From positions 1-54,455 of the forward strand of contig CAZYDR010000008.1 of the NCBI GenBank assembly GCA_964645285.1: a stretch of DNA of 54,455 nt, written 5' to 3'. Made by a program: the position numbers and the translations under genes. The notes beneath the pieces are model-generated. The model did not search any database and was not told where the DNA came from. It worked only from the letters and a program-made list of their open reading frames with translations. The DNA comes from JAYZAP01 sp964645285. GTDB lineage: Bacteria; Pseudomonadota; Alphaproteobacteria; JAAXGF01. Below, piece by piece: positions 8,331 to 15,608 of this stretch (its first letter is position 1; each line of letters begins with the position of its first letter).

Positions 8331-9547
8331 TGAGACGGGTTGTGGTTACCGGCATGGGCATTATCTGCCCCATCGGCAATTGCTTCGACGAAGTTACCGA
8401 CGCCCTGCGCGAAGGGCGCTCGGGCGTTGAGTTCTGCCAAGATTACAAGGATCACGGTTTCCGTAGCCATGTCCACGGCTCCCTCAAGATCGACCTCGAC
8501 GAGGCGGTGGACCGCAAGCTCCGGCGTTTCATGGGCGATGGCGCCGCCTATAACTACCTTGCCATGGTGCAGGCCGTCGCGGACTCGAGCCTGGCCGAGG
8601 ACCAGGTCTCCAACGTACGCACCGGCATGGTCATGGGGTCCGGCGGCTCATCGACCCAGAACTTCTTACTGTCGACCGATACGCTGCGGGAGAAAAGCGC
8701 CAAGCGGGTCGGGCCGTTCATGGTGCCCCGGGTGATGTCGAGCACCAATTCAGCAACCCTGGCGACGCCGTTCAAGATCAAGGGTTCGAGCTATTCCATC
8801 AGCTCGGCCTGTTCGACCAGCGCCCACTGCATAGGCCACGCCGGCGAACTCATTCAATGGGGCAAGCAGGACGTGGTATTCGCCGGCGGCGGCGAAGAAC
8901 TGCACTGGACTCTGACCCTGCTGTTCGATGCCATGCCGGCCTTGTCGTCCAACTATAACGACACGCCAACCCGCGCCTCGCGGCCCTATGACGTCAATCG
9001 CGACGGCTTCGTCATCGCCGGCGGCGGCGGCGTGCTGGTGCTTGAGGAACTCGAACATGCCCGTGCCCGTGGCGCGGAAATTTATGCCGAGCTGGTTGGC
9101 TACGGCGCGACCTCGGACGGCTACGACATGGTACAGCCGTCGGGCGAGGGCGCGGTGCGCTGCATGCAGTTGGCCATGAAGGACCTCGATGTGCCGATTA
9201 ACTACATCAACGCCCATGGCACTTCGACGCCGGTGGGCGACACCCGGGAGCTTGAGGCCATCAAGGAAGTCTTCGGCAGCGACATCCCGCCGATCAGCTC
9301 GACCAAGTCCCTGACCGGCCACAGCCAGGGCGCCACCGGGGTCCATGAGGCAATCTATTCCCTGTTGATGATGAAGCATGATTTCATCAGCGCCTCGGCC
9401 AATATCGAAGACCTCGACCCGGAAGCGGAAGGCGTGCCCATCGCCCGTGAGCGCATCGACAACGCCGGGCTCAACTGTGTGCTGTCCAACAGTTTCGGTT
9501 TTGGCGGTACCAACGCCTCACTGGCCTTCCAGCGTTGGGAGTCGTAA
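8330..9547 (+). CDS. fabB: 3-oxoacyl-ACP synthase I
   Basis: Condensing enzyme that elongates cis-3-decenoyl-ACP into unsaturated fatty acids. The 405-residue thiolase-fold protein has the Cys-His-His triad of KAS I: Cys161 in SSACSTSAHC, His296 in NAHGTSTPVGD and His331 in SLTGHSQGATG. The C-terminal NSFGFGGTNASL glycine loop is complete. Its start overlaps the FabI-FabA stop by one base and its SD lies in that gene, so the two are translationally coupled. The pairing with FabA makes it FabB rather than FabF. Confidence 0.96.
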   Translation: MRRVVVTGMGIICPIGNCFDEVTDALREGRSGVEFCQDYKDHGFRSHVHGSLKIDLDEAVDRKLRRFMGDGAAYNYLAMVQAVADSSLAEDQVSNVRTGMVMGSGGSSTQNFLLSTDTLREKSAKRVGPFMVPRVMSSTNSATLATPFKIKGSSYSISSACSTSAHCIGHAGELIQWGKQDVVFAGGGEELHWTLTLLFDAMPALSSNYNDTPTRASRPYDVNRDGFVIAGGGGVLVLEELEHARARGAEIYAELVGYGATSDGYDMVQPSGEGAVRCMQLAMKDLDVPINYINAHGTSTPVGDTRELEAIKEVFGSDIPPISSTKSLTGHSQGATGVHEAIYSLLMMKHDFISASANIEDLDPEAEGVPIARERIDNAGLNCVLSNSFGFGGTNASLAFQRWES

Positions 9548-9638
9548 GAGCGCCGCCCCTTTTGAATTGGTCAAAGGACCAGACTAGAGTGCTCATTTTT
9601 CACTTTAATTTTGTCTCGGCTGGTACCATAGTCGGCCT

Positions 9639-10061
9639 ATGAAAACTGATCGACCATTTAGTGCCGCGTTCGAGCGGCTGCGTGCTGCCGGATTGCGCCC
9701 GACCCGCCAGCGTCTGGCCTTGACCCGTCTGCTGTACAGCGACGGCGACCGCCACGTGACCGCCGAAAGCCTGCACAAGGAAGCTATGGCGAGCCGGGTC
9801 CAGGTATCCCTGGCCACGGTCTATAATACCCTGCACCAGTTCACCGAGGCCAAGCTGTTGTGCGAGGTGGTGGTCGATTCGACGCGTTCCTACTTCGACA
9901 CCAACACCAGCCATCACCATCATTTCTTCTGTGAGGAGAGCCAGCAGTTGATGGATATTCCGGGTGATGCCATGCGGGTGGAAAACCTGCCCGCGCCGCC
10001 CGATGGCGCCGCGGTTCGACGCATTGACGTGGTCGTCAGGGTGGGGCCGCCCGAGTCCTGA
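9639..10061 (+). CDS. irr: Iron response regulator Irr (Fur family)
   Basis: Fur-family DNA-binding protein that in alphaproteobacteria senses iron through haem and acts mainly under iron limitation. Of 140 residues, the N-terminal winged helix contains LRPTRQRLALTRLLY and VSLATVYNTLHQF. The His cluster HHHH at 92-95, followed by FFCEE, matches the HHH haem-binding region typical of Irr. No N-terminal Cys-Pro haem regulatory motif is present, as in several non-Bradyrhizobium Irr proteins. Linkage of irr to fabA/fabB/fabI is conserved in alphaproteobacteria, which supports Irr over Fur, Zur or PerR. An Irr-like palindrome lies just downstream at 10126-10146. Confidence 0.88.
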   Translation: MKTDRPFSAAFERLRAAGLRPTRQRLALTRLLYSDGDRHVTAESLHKEAMASRVQVSLATVYNTLHQFTEAKLLCEVVVDSTRSYFDTNTSHHHHFFCEESQQLMDIPGDAMRVENLPAPPDGAAVRRIDVVVRVGPPES

Positions 10062-10125
10062 ATTCGATATCAATGCGCATTCGGAGCGTCTAATAAAACT
10101 GTTTTCGGAAATAGAAGTATTTTGT

Positions 10126-10146
10126 TGTTTAGAGTGGCTCTAAACA
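10126..10146 (+). promoter_or_regulatory. Irr-type (ICE-like) palindromic operator
   Basis: A perfect inverted repeat with 9-bp arms TGTTTAGAG and CTCTAAACA separated by TGG. Its core fits the published iron control element pattern TTTAGA-N5-TCTAAA bound by Irr. A TTGACT hexamer, a plausible -35, begins 2 bp downstream at 10148, and the rubrerythrin gene starts at 10283. irr itself ends 65 bp upstream. The palindrome is seen directly; Irr binding and control of the rubrerythrin operon are inferred. Confidence 0.75.
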
Positions 10147-10282
10147 GTTGACTCGAATTGTGTGGTGAGTCATATCTTGAGGGTAACCATGTTGTCGCGC
10201 GCCATCGGGTTTACCGGCTGTCCCGAGCCGGGTAGAAGGGGCGCAGAGTTAGTATTCAGGGAATGTTCAAAAGGAGGCAGCC

Positions 10283-10702
10283 ATGCCGTCGTTAGCAGGA
10301 ACCAAGACCGAGCAGAATCTTAAGGACGCCTTTGCCGGCGAATCCCAGGCCAACCGCCGCTATCTCTATTTCGCACAGAAGGCCGATGTTGAAGGCTACA
10401 ACGATGTCGCCGCGGTGTTCCGTTCGACCGCCGAAGGCGAGACCGGCCACGCCCACGGCCATCTCGACTATCTTGCCGAGACTGGCGATCCGGCCACCGG
10501 CCTGCCCATTGGCGGCACCGCCAACAATCTCGTGGCATCGGTTGCCGGCGAGACTCACGAGTACACCGACATGTACCCGGGTATGGCGCGTTCGGCCCGT
10601 GAAGAGGGCTTCGACGAAATCGCTGACTGGTTCGAGACCCTGGCCAAGGCCGAGAAGTCTCACGCCGGGCGTTTCCAGAAGGCGCTCGACACCCTCGACT
10701 AA
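10283..10702 (+). CDS. Rubrerythrin-type ferritin-like diiron protein (no rubredoxin domain)
   Basis: A four-helix diiron protein, likely reducing peroxide or handling iron in the cytoplasm. The 139 residues contain the ligand set Glu20, Glu53-x-x-His56, Glu90/Glu93 and Glu124-x-x-His127. The C-terminal Cys4 rubredoxin domain of classical rubrerythrins is absent, so electrons must come from another protein; the Fe-S oxidoreductase encoded next is a candidate. The start follows a strong AAAAGGAGG site. It is preceded by a 220-bp leader with the Irr-like palindrome, and followed by a terminator-like hairpin. Confidence 0.9.
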   Translation: MPSLAGTKTEQNLKDAFAGESQANRRYLYFAQKADVEGYNDVAAVFRSTAEGETGHAHGHLDYLAETGDPATGLPIGGTANNLVASVAGETHEYTDMYPGMARSAREEGFDEIADWFETLAKAEKSHAGRFQKALDTLD

Positions 10703-10727
10703 GACCGGTCCACGGCAGTAAGATAAT

Positions 10728-10753
10728 GGCGGGGCCCTATCACGGGTCCCGCC
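10728..10753 (+). terminator. Intrinsic terminator/attenuator within the rubrerythrin operon
   Basis: A 10-bp stem GGCGGGGCCC / GGGTCCCGCC (one G-U pair) closes a 6-base loop TATCAC and is followed by AAGTTTATTTTGG. It lies 25 bp after the rubrerythrin stop and 25 bp before the next gene in the same direction. The most likely effect is partial termination, giving more rubrerythrin mRNA than downstream mRNA. Confidence 0.6.
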
Positions 10754-10778
10754 AAGTTTATTTTGGGGAAACAGTATC

Positions 10779-12119
10779 ATGCAGGAAGGAAGCCTCGGCG
10801 CGCCGACCCGCCACCCGATCCCGTGGCGCGACGCCGAATTCTACGACGGCGATAAACTCGATGCCGAACTCCGCCGGGTTTTCGACATTTGCCACGGCTG
10901 TCGCCGCTGCTTCAATCTGTGCGACAGCTTCCCTCTGTTGTTCGACCTCATCGACGAGTCCGAGAGCGGCGAGCTCGATAGTGTCGATAGCGCCGCGTTC
11001 AAGCCCGTGGTCGATGCCTGCACGCTCTGCGACATGTGCTTCATGAACAAGTGCCCCTACGTGCCGCCCCACGAGTTCGACCTGGATTTTCCTCATCTCA
11101 TGCTGCGCTATCGGGCCATCGAGCATAGCCAGGGCAAGATCGGGTTCGCCAAGCGGCAACTCACCGAGACTGATCGCAACGGCCGCCTCGCCGGCGCCGT
11201 GGCGCCCCTGGCCAACTGGGCCAGCGACGCAGGCAACAGCCTGACCCGCCCGGTGCTGGAGATGACCGCCGGGATTCACCGCGAGGCGGCGCTGCCCAAG
11301 TTTCACGCCAAGACCTTCGCCGCCCGGGCCCGGGACGAGACCCTGGTGGTCAACCGCGAAGCTCCGGCCCATGGCCGCAAGGCGGTGCTCTACGCCACCT
11401 GTTTCGTCAACTACAACAACCCGGGCATCGGCATGGCCGCCCGTGCCGTGCTGGCCTACAACGGCGTCGAGACCGAGGTCGTGTATCCGTCGTGCTGCGG
11501 TATGCCCCAGCTTGAGCACGGTAACATGGAAGATGTGGCGGCCAAGGCGCAAAAGGTCGCGGCCGAGCTTGGCCCGTGGATCGAGAGGGGTTACGACGTC
11601 ATTGCCCTGACCCCATCCTGCGCCCTCATGCTCAAGTTCGAGTGGCCGCTGATCCTGGCCGGCGATGGGGCGGTGGCAACGCTCTCGGCCGCCACCCGTG
11701 ATATCAGCGAATACGTCGTCGATATCGCCCGTGGCGAGGGTCTGGCTGATGACCTCGGCGCCCTCGATGGCGGCGTCACACTCCATCTCGCCTGCCATGC
11801 TCGGGCCCAGAACATGGGCGCCAAAACCCGCGACATGCTAGCCCTGATCCCCGACGCGGACCTTGAGGTCATCGAGCGCTGCTCGGGCCACGGCGGTTCA
11901 TGGGGGGTCATGAAGGATAACTTCGAGGTCGGCCTTAAGGTCGGCAAGCCGGTGGCCCGCGCCGCGGCCAAGGCGGCCAAACCCCACATCGCCTCGGAAT
12001 GCCCCCTGGCCGCCGATCATATTATCCAGGGCATGGGCCGCCTCGGCGAGGAGGGCGGGTCTGCCGGCACCGCCGTTCATCCCATCGAGCTGTTCGCCCG
12101 CGCCTACGGCCTTACCTGA
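10779..12119 (+). CDS. Heterodisulfide reductase/GlpC-like Fe-S oxidoreductase
   Basis: Predicted electron-transfer protein with two [4Fe-4S] clusters. The N-terminal part of this 446-residue protein has two cluster motifs: Cys38, 41, 44, 48 (CHGCRRCFNLC) and Cys81, 84, 87, 92 (CTLCDMCFMNKCP). Two CCG-type domains follow, with YPSCCGMPQLEHGN and later HLACHARAQNMG and ERCSGHGGSWG. The last 40 residues include SECPLAADHI. It is cytoplasmic, with no membrane segment. The order rubrerythrin, this family, DUF3501 recurs in bacteria, suggesting it feeds electrons to the diiron protein; the real donor and acceptor are unknown. Confidence 0.85.
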   Translation: MQEGSLGAPTRHPIPWRDAEFYDGDKLDAELRRVFDICHGCRRCFNLCDSFPLLFDLIDESESGELDSVDSAAFKPVVDACTLCDMCFMNKCPYVPPHEFDLDFPHLMLRYRAIEHSQGKIGFAKRQLTETDRNGRLAGAVAPLANWASDAGNSLTRPVLEMTAGIHREAALPKFHAKTFAARARDETLVVNREAPAHGRKAVLYATCFVNYNNPGIGMAARAVLAYNGVETEVVYPSCCGMPQLEHGNMEDVAAKAQKVAAELGPWIERGYDVIALTPSCALMLKFEWPLILAGDGAVATLSAATRDISEYVVDIARGEGLADDLGALDGGVTLHLACHARAQNMGAKTRDMLALIPDADLEVIERCSGHGGSWGVMKDNFEVGLKVGKPVARAAAKAAKPHIASECPLAADHIIQGMGRLGEEGGSAGTAVHPIELFARAYGLT

Positions 12120-12130
12120 AAGCAAACGTT

Positions 12131-12721
12131 ATGACTGCCAAACGTGAAATCACCCGCGACGACCTCATGGCCATGGGTGACTTCACCGCCATCCGCAAGC
12201 AGCGCCGCGCCGAGATGTCGGCCATCAAGCGCAACCGCCGGGTCGAGGTCGGCCCCGCCGCAACTCTGTATTTCGAGAGTTACGACACCATGTGGTGGCA
12301 GATCCACGAGATGCTCTACATCGAAAAGGGCGGCGAGGAACAGATCGACGGCGAGTTGAGCTCCTATAACCCGCTGATTCCCACGGGCGCCGAGCTGGTC
12401 GCCACCCTGATGTTCGAAATCGAGGATCCCGCCCGCCGGGACCAATTGCTTGCGCGCCTCGGCGGCGTCGAGAACATGGTGACCATTACCGTGGGCGGCG
12501 AGACCATCACCGCCGTGCCCGAGGGCGATGTGGAACGCACCGACGAATCCGGCCGTGCGTCATCGGTTCACTTTCTCCACTTCCCCTTCACCGCCGGCCA
12601 GATCACCGCCTTCCGCGATTCCGCCGTCCAGGCGGTCGCCGGTATCGGCCACCCGGCCTACGGCCACATGACGGTTATCCCTGAGCCGGTGCGCGCGGTG
12701 CTGGCCGAGGATTTCGACTAG
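12131..12721 (+). CDS. DUF3501 family protein
   Basis: A 196-residue protein of unknown function from the family found next to rubrerythrin and Fe-S oxidoreductase genes. The ATG at 12131 is 11 bp after the preceding stop and is chosen over an upstream in-frame start inside that gene. The conserved N-terminal block runs ITRDDLMAMGDFTAIRKQRR, followed by YFESYDTMWWQIHEML and a beta-rich C-terminal half with VHFLHFPFTAGQI. No signal peptide, membrane segment or cysteine cluster is visible. Partnership with the two upstream proteins is inferred from gene order. Confidence 0.82.
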   Translation: MTAKREITRDDLMAMGDFTAIRKQRRAEMSAIKRNRRVEVGPAATLYFESYDTMWWQIHEMLYIEKGGEEQIDGELSSYNPLIPTGAELVATLMFEIEDPARRDQLLARLGGVENMVTITVGGETITAVPEGDVERTDESGRASSVHFLHFPFTAGQITAFRDSAVQAVAGIGHPAYGHMTVIPEPVRAVLAEDFD

Positions 12722-12850
12722 GAAGAAGTTTTCAACCACCAAGACGCAAAGACACAAGGAAGGAAGCAAAGATTCCCTAGGGCGCTTCGCGCCAAAAGAT
12801 CTTCGCTTCCTTGGTGTCTTTGTGCCTCGGTGGTCCAAACTAACTTCTTC
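12722..12850. repeat. Dispersed palindromic repeat, copy 1
   Basis: A long imperfect inverted repeat fills the gap between the convergent DUF3501 and SH3 genes. Outer arms are GAAGAAGTT and AACTTCTTC, inner arms ACCACCAAGACGCAAAGACA and TGTCTTTGTGCCTCGGTGGT. The centre (12778-12795) is TAGGGCGCTTCGCGCCAA, itself able to form a GGCGC/GCGCC hairpin. The same centre, reverse complemented, and the same kind of arms occur at 41644-41753. No coding potential is evident. It may act as a bidirectional terminator or be a small mobile element. Confidence 0.85.
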
Positions 12851-13343
12851 ACTCGACCACCTCGCCGTCGTAGACGCCCCATAGATGGATGATGGGCAGC
12901 CAGCCCTTGTGGCCGGATGCTTCGATTTCGCACCAGCCCCTGTCGCAGGCCAGCAGACGGCCGATGACGCCGGGTTCGGCCCGAGCTATGGCTGTTGCGT
13001 CGGGGCCGGGATTGTCGCGCAGCGTTCGCACGTTGCCGGTCACCAGCACCGAGCGGCGGCCGGTCAGCAGGCTCTTGTGGACCCAGCCTTCGCTGCCGTC
13101 GTAGTCGCGGATCTTGCGCCACTGGCCGTATTCGGCGGTGATTTCGATGGGCAGGGCGCGGCGCATGAAGACCCACTCCACGGGATACTCCGTACCCGGC
13201 CCGGCCCGCAGGTTGACCTCACCGGCGCGGAGCGCGGCGAACCGGGGCAGCGGCGCGCCGGCTGAAGCGATGCTGCCGCCGATGACGACGGCAAGCAAAA
13301 CAACGAGTGCGGCGGCGGTAGATCGGGATCTGGTCACGGGCAC
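12849..13343 (-). CDS. Exported SH3-like domain protein
   Basis: A 164-residue predicted periplasmic protein. The N-terminus is a signal peptide (charged MPVTRSRS, hydrophobic ALVVLLAVVIGG, Ala-rich cleavage region). The mature part has two bacterial SH3-like repeats: VNLRAGPGTEYPVEWVF...GSEGWVHKSLLTG and VRTLRDNPG...GWCEIEASGHKGWLP. Such proteins often bind peptidoglycan or act as adaptors; the ligand is unknown. A TATAAT sequence on the minus strand (13374-13369) about 25 bp upstream is a plausible -10 box with a poor -35. It is divergent from the hydroxyacid dehydrogenase gene. Confidence 0.82.
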   Translation of the reverse strand: MPVTRSRSTAAALVVLLAVVIGGSIASAGAPLPRFAALRAGEVNLRAGPGTEYPVEWVFMRRALPIEITAEYGQWRKIRDYDGSEGWVHKSLLTGRRSVLVTGNVRTLRDNPGPDATAIARAEPGVIGRLLACDRGWCEIEASGHKGWLPIIHLWGVYDGEVVE

Positions 13344-13432
13344 CTACTCTCTGAATCGTGCAAAGTGGATTATAGCGCCAAGCGTTACTGTCGAAAACGC
13401 CGCAAAAGCCGCGCCCCTATGTGCGCCGCGCG

Positions 13433-13461
13433 TTGTAACCGCCCGGGACATTTGCTAAACA
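13433..13461 (+). promoter_or_regulatory. Candidate promoter of the hydroxyacid dehydrogenase gene
   Basis: TTGTAA (13433-13438) and TAAACA (13456-13461) are separated by 17 bp and placed 59 bp upstream of the start codon. A transcript would begin near 13468, inside the first arm of the 11-bp inverted repeat at 13463-13501. This is pattern matching only. Confidence 0.4.
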
Positions 13462-13462
13462 A

Positions 13463-13501
13463 GGGACGTGGGCAGCGCTCTCCTGGCACCGCCCACGTCC
13501 C
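13463..13501 (+). promoter_or_regulatory. 11-bp perfect inverted repeat in the hydroxyacid dehydrogenase leader
   Basis: GGGACGTGGGC (13463-13473) and GCCCACGTCCC (13491-13501) are perfect inverted repeats 17 bp apart, directly after the candidate promoter and 18 bp before the start codon. They could be a repressor operator or an mRNA leader hairpin lying close to the ribosome-binding site (GGAG). No T tract follows. Confidence 0.55.
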
Positions 13502-13519
13502 CCGCCGCTGGAGACCGGC

Positions 13520-14506
13520 ATGGCCAATAAGCGACCCCTAGTAATCGTCACGCGAAAGCTCCCCGAGGTCATCGAGACCCGGATGATGGAGTTGTTCGAC
13601 ACGCGCCTTAATGACAACGATACGCCGATGTCCCAGGCCGACCTGGTCGACGCCGCCAAAGCCGCCGACGTGCTGGTGCCGACGGTCACCGATCGTATCG
13701 ATAAGAGTGTTCTGGCCCAGGCCAACCCTGAGCTGCGGCTCATCGCCAACTTCGGCACCGGGATCGACAACATCGATCTCGCCACGGCCCGCCAGCGCGG
13801 CATCACCGTGACCTCGACACCGGGCGTGCTGACCGAGGACACCGCCGATATGACCATGGCGCTGATCCTCGCCGTGCCGCGCCGTCTGGCCGAGGGCGAG
13901 CTCCTGGTACGCAGCGGCGAGTGGCGCGGCTGGGGTCCGACCACCATGCTCGGCCACCGTATCTGGGGCAAACGCCTGGGCATTATCGGCATGGGCCGTA
14001 TCGGTACCGCCGTGGCGCGCCGCGCCCGTGGCTTCGGCCTGTCGATCCACTATCACAACCGTCACCGGGTTCACGGCGATCTTGAGTCCGAGCTGGAGGC
14101 GACCTATTGGGAGAGCCTGGATCAGATGGTCGCCCGCATGGACATCATCTCGGTCAACTGCCCGCACACTCCGGCGACGTTCCATTTGCTGTCGGCGCGC
14201 CAACTCAAGCTGGTCCAGCCCCACGCCTATATCGTCAATACCGCGCGCGGCGAGGTCATCGACGAGAACGCCCTGACCCGTCTGCTCCGTGCCGGGGAAA
14301 TCGCCGGCGCCGGCCTCGACGTCTTCGAGCATGAACCGGCGGTCAATCCCAAGCTCATCGAGCTCGACAACGTGTTGCTGCTGCCGCACATGAGTTCGGC
14401 GACCGTGGAGGGCCGAATGGACATGGGTGAGAAGGTCATCATCAACATCAAGACGTTCATCGACGGCCACGTGCCGCCGGACCGCGTCATCGATATATAC
14501 GGCTGA
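13520..14506 (+). CDS. D-2-hydroxyacid dehydrogenase (glyoxylate/hydroxypyruvate reductase-like)
   Basis: NAD(P)H-dependent enzyme likely interconverting a 2-oxo acid and its D-2-hydroxy acid, for example glyoxylate and glycolate. The 328 residues show the split substrate domain, the Rossmann motif GIIGMGRIGTAVARR, the substrate Arg in VNTARGEVIDENAL, the catalytic Glu in DVFEHEP and the catalytic His in LLPHMSSAT. This set is closest to the GyaR-type glyoxylate reductase group, but substrate cannot be fixed from sequence. It precedes the serine hydrolase gene by 4 bp, suggesting cotranscription. Confidence 0.9.
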   Translation: MANKRPLVIVTRKLPEVIETRMMELFDTRLNDNDTPMSQADLVDAAKAADVLVPTVTDRIDKSVLAQANPELRLIANFGTGIDNIDLATARQRGITVTSTPGVLTEDTADMTMALILAVPRRLAEGELLVRSGEWRGWGPTTMLGHRIWGKRLGIIGMGRIGTAVARRARGFGLSIHYHNRHRVHGDLESELEATYWESLDQMVARMDIISVNCPHTPATFHLLSARQLKLVQPHAYIVNTARGEVIDENALTRLLRAGEIAGAGLDVFEHEPAVNPKLIELDNVLLLPHMSSATVEGRMDMGEKVIINIKTFIDGHVPPDRVIDIYG

Positions 14507-14510
14507 CCCC

Positions 14511-15608
14511 ATGACCTATTGGCCAGGTTCCGGCGACAACTGGAAAGCCGCCGCGCCGGGCGATCTTGGCTTCTATGGGGACCGTCTGGCCGACGCCGTG
14601 GCCTTCGCCGAGAGCCACGAAATGCCGTGGGCGCGCGATCTCAACGAGCAACTGGGCAAGGGCGAGTTCGAGCCGCCGCCGTGGAACGAGGTTCTCGGTC
14701 CGGTGTGGCCGCGCGGTGGTCCCGCCGGGTTGATGCTGCGGGGCGGCCGCATCGCCGCCACCTGGGGCGACCCTGACCGGGCCGATCTCACCTTCAGTGT
14801 AGCCAAGAGCTATCTCGCCGTACTCACCGGCATCGCCCTGCGCCAGGGTCTGATCCGCGATCTAAATGATGCCGTGGCCGACTACGCTCTCGACGACCAT
14901 TTCGAACCCGCGCAGAACCGCACCATCACCTGGCATCATCTGTTGCAGCAGACCAGTGAGTGGGAGGGTACCCTGTGGGACAAGCCCGACCTGGTCGACC
15001 GTAACCGCCTCCTCGGCGGCGGCGGTCCCGATAAGGGCAAGCATCGCGATCTCCAGACGCCCGGCTCGTTCTGGGAATACAACGACGTGCGGGTCAACCG
15101 GCTCAGCCTGTCCCTGCTTCAGGTCTTCCGCCGTCCCCTCGCCGATGTGCTTCGTGACGAGGTCCAGGACATTATCGGCTGTTCCGACGGCTGGGGCTGG
15201 CACGCCTACCGCAACGCCAATTTCGAGATCGACGGCGAGGTCATGCCGTCAGTACCCGGCGGCACCCATTGGGGCGGCGGTATCCGAATCTCGGCCCGCG
15301 ATCAGGCCCGGCTCGGCCTGCTGATCCAGCGCCGCGGAACCTGGGACGGCCGGGAGATTCTCACCGGCGATTACATCGACGCCATGACCACGCCCTGTCC
15401 GATCAAGACCGACTACGGCTATCTGTGGTGGCTCAACACCGGGCGCGAGTTGTTTCCCGACGCGCCCAAGACCAGCGTCTACGCCATCGGCGCCGGCGGC
15501 AACGACATCTGGGTCGATAGCGATCACGACCTCACCGTGGTCGCCCGCTGGCTCGACACCGACCACGCCAGCGACTTCATGGCTTTGGTCATGGCGGCGT
15601 TTACCTAA
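14511..15608 (+). CDS. Serine hydrolase, beta-lactamase class C-like
   Basis: A 365-residue member of the serine beta-lactamase-like family, which includes esterases, D-aminopeptidases and amidases. The ATG at 14511 lies 4 bp after the preceding stop. The nucleophile motif SVAK is at residues 96-99 (TFSVAKSYLAVL), and a YND motif (WEYNDVRVNRLS) stands near the family's YxN tyrosine position. The C-terminal half has WGGGIRISARDQARLGLLI and YGYLWWLN. No signal peptide is seen, so it is probably cytoplasmic and not a resistance enzyme. Its substrate may relate to the adjacent hydroxyacid dehydrogenase. Confidence 0.85.
   Translation: MTYWPGSGDNWKAAAPGDLGFYGDRLADAVAFAESHEMPWARDLNEQLGKGEFEPPPWNEVLGPVWPRGGPAGLMLRGGRIAATWGDPDRADLTFSVAKSYLAVLTGIALRQGLIRDLNDAVADYALDDHFEPAQNRTITWHHLLQQTSEWEGTLWDKPDLVDRNRLLGGGGPDKGKHRDLQTPGSFWEYNDVRVNRLSLSLLQVFRRPLADVLRDEVQDIIGCSDGWGWHAYRNANFEIDGEVMPSVPGGTHWGGGIRISARDQARLGLLIQRRGTWDGREILTGDYIDAMTTPCPIKTDYGYLWWLNTGRELFPDAPKTSVYAIGAGGNDIWVDSDHDLTVVARWLDTDHASDFMALVMAAFT

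Noticed and set aside
14511..15608. Beta-lactamase resistance gene
   Set aside because: Has the SxxK motif but no signal peptide, and the context is metabolic; better called a general serine hydrolase.
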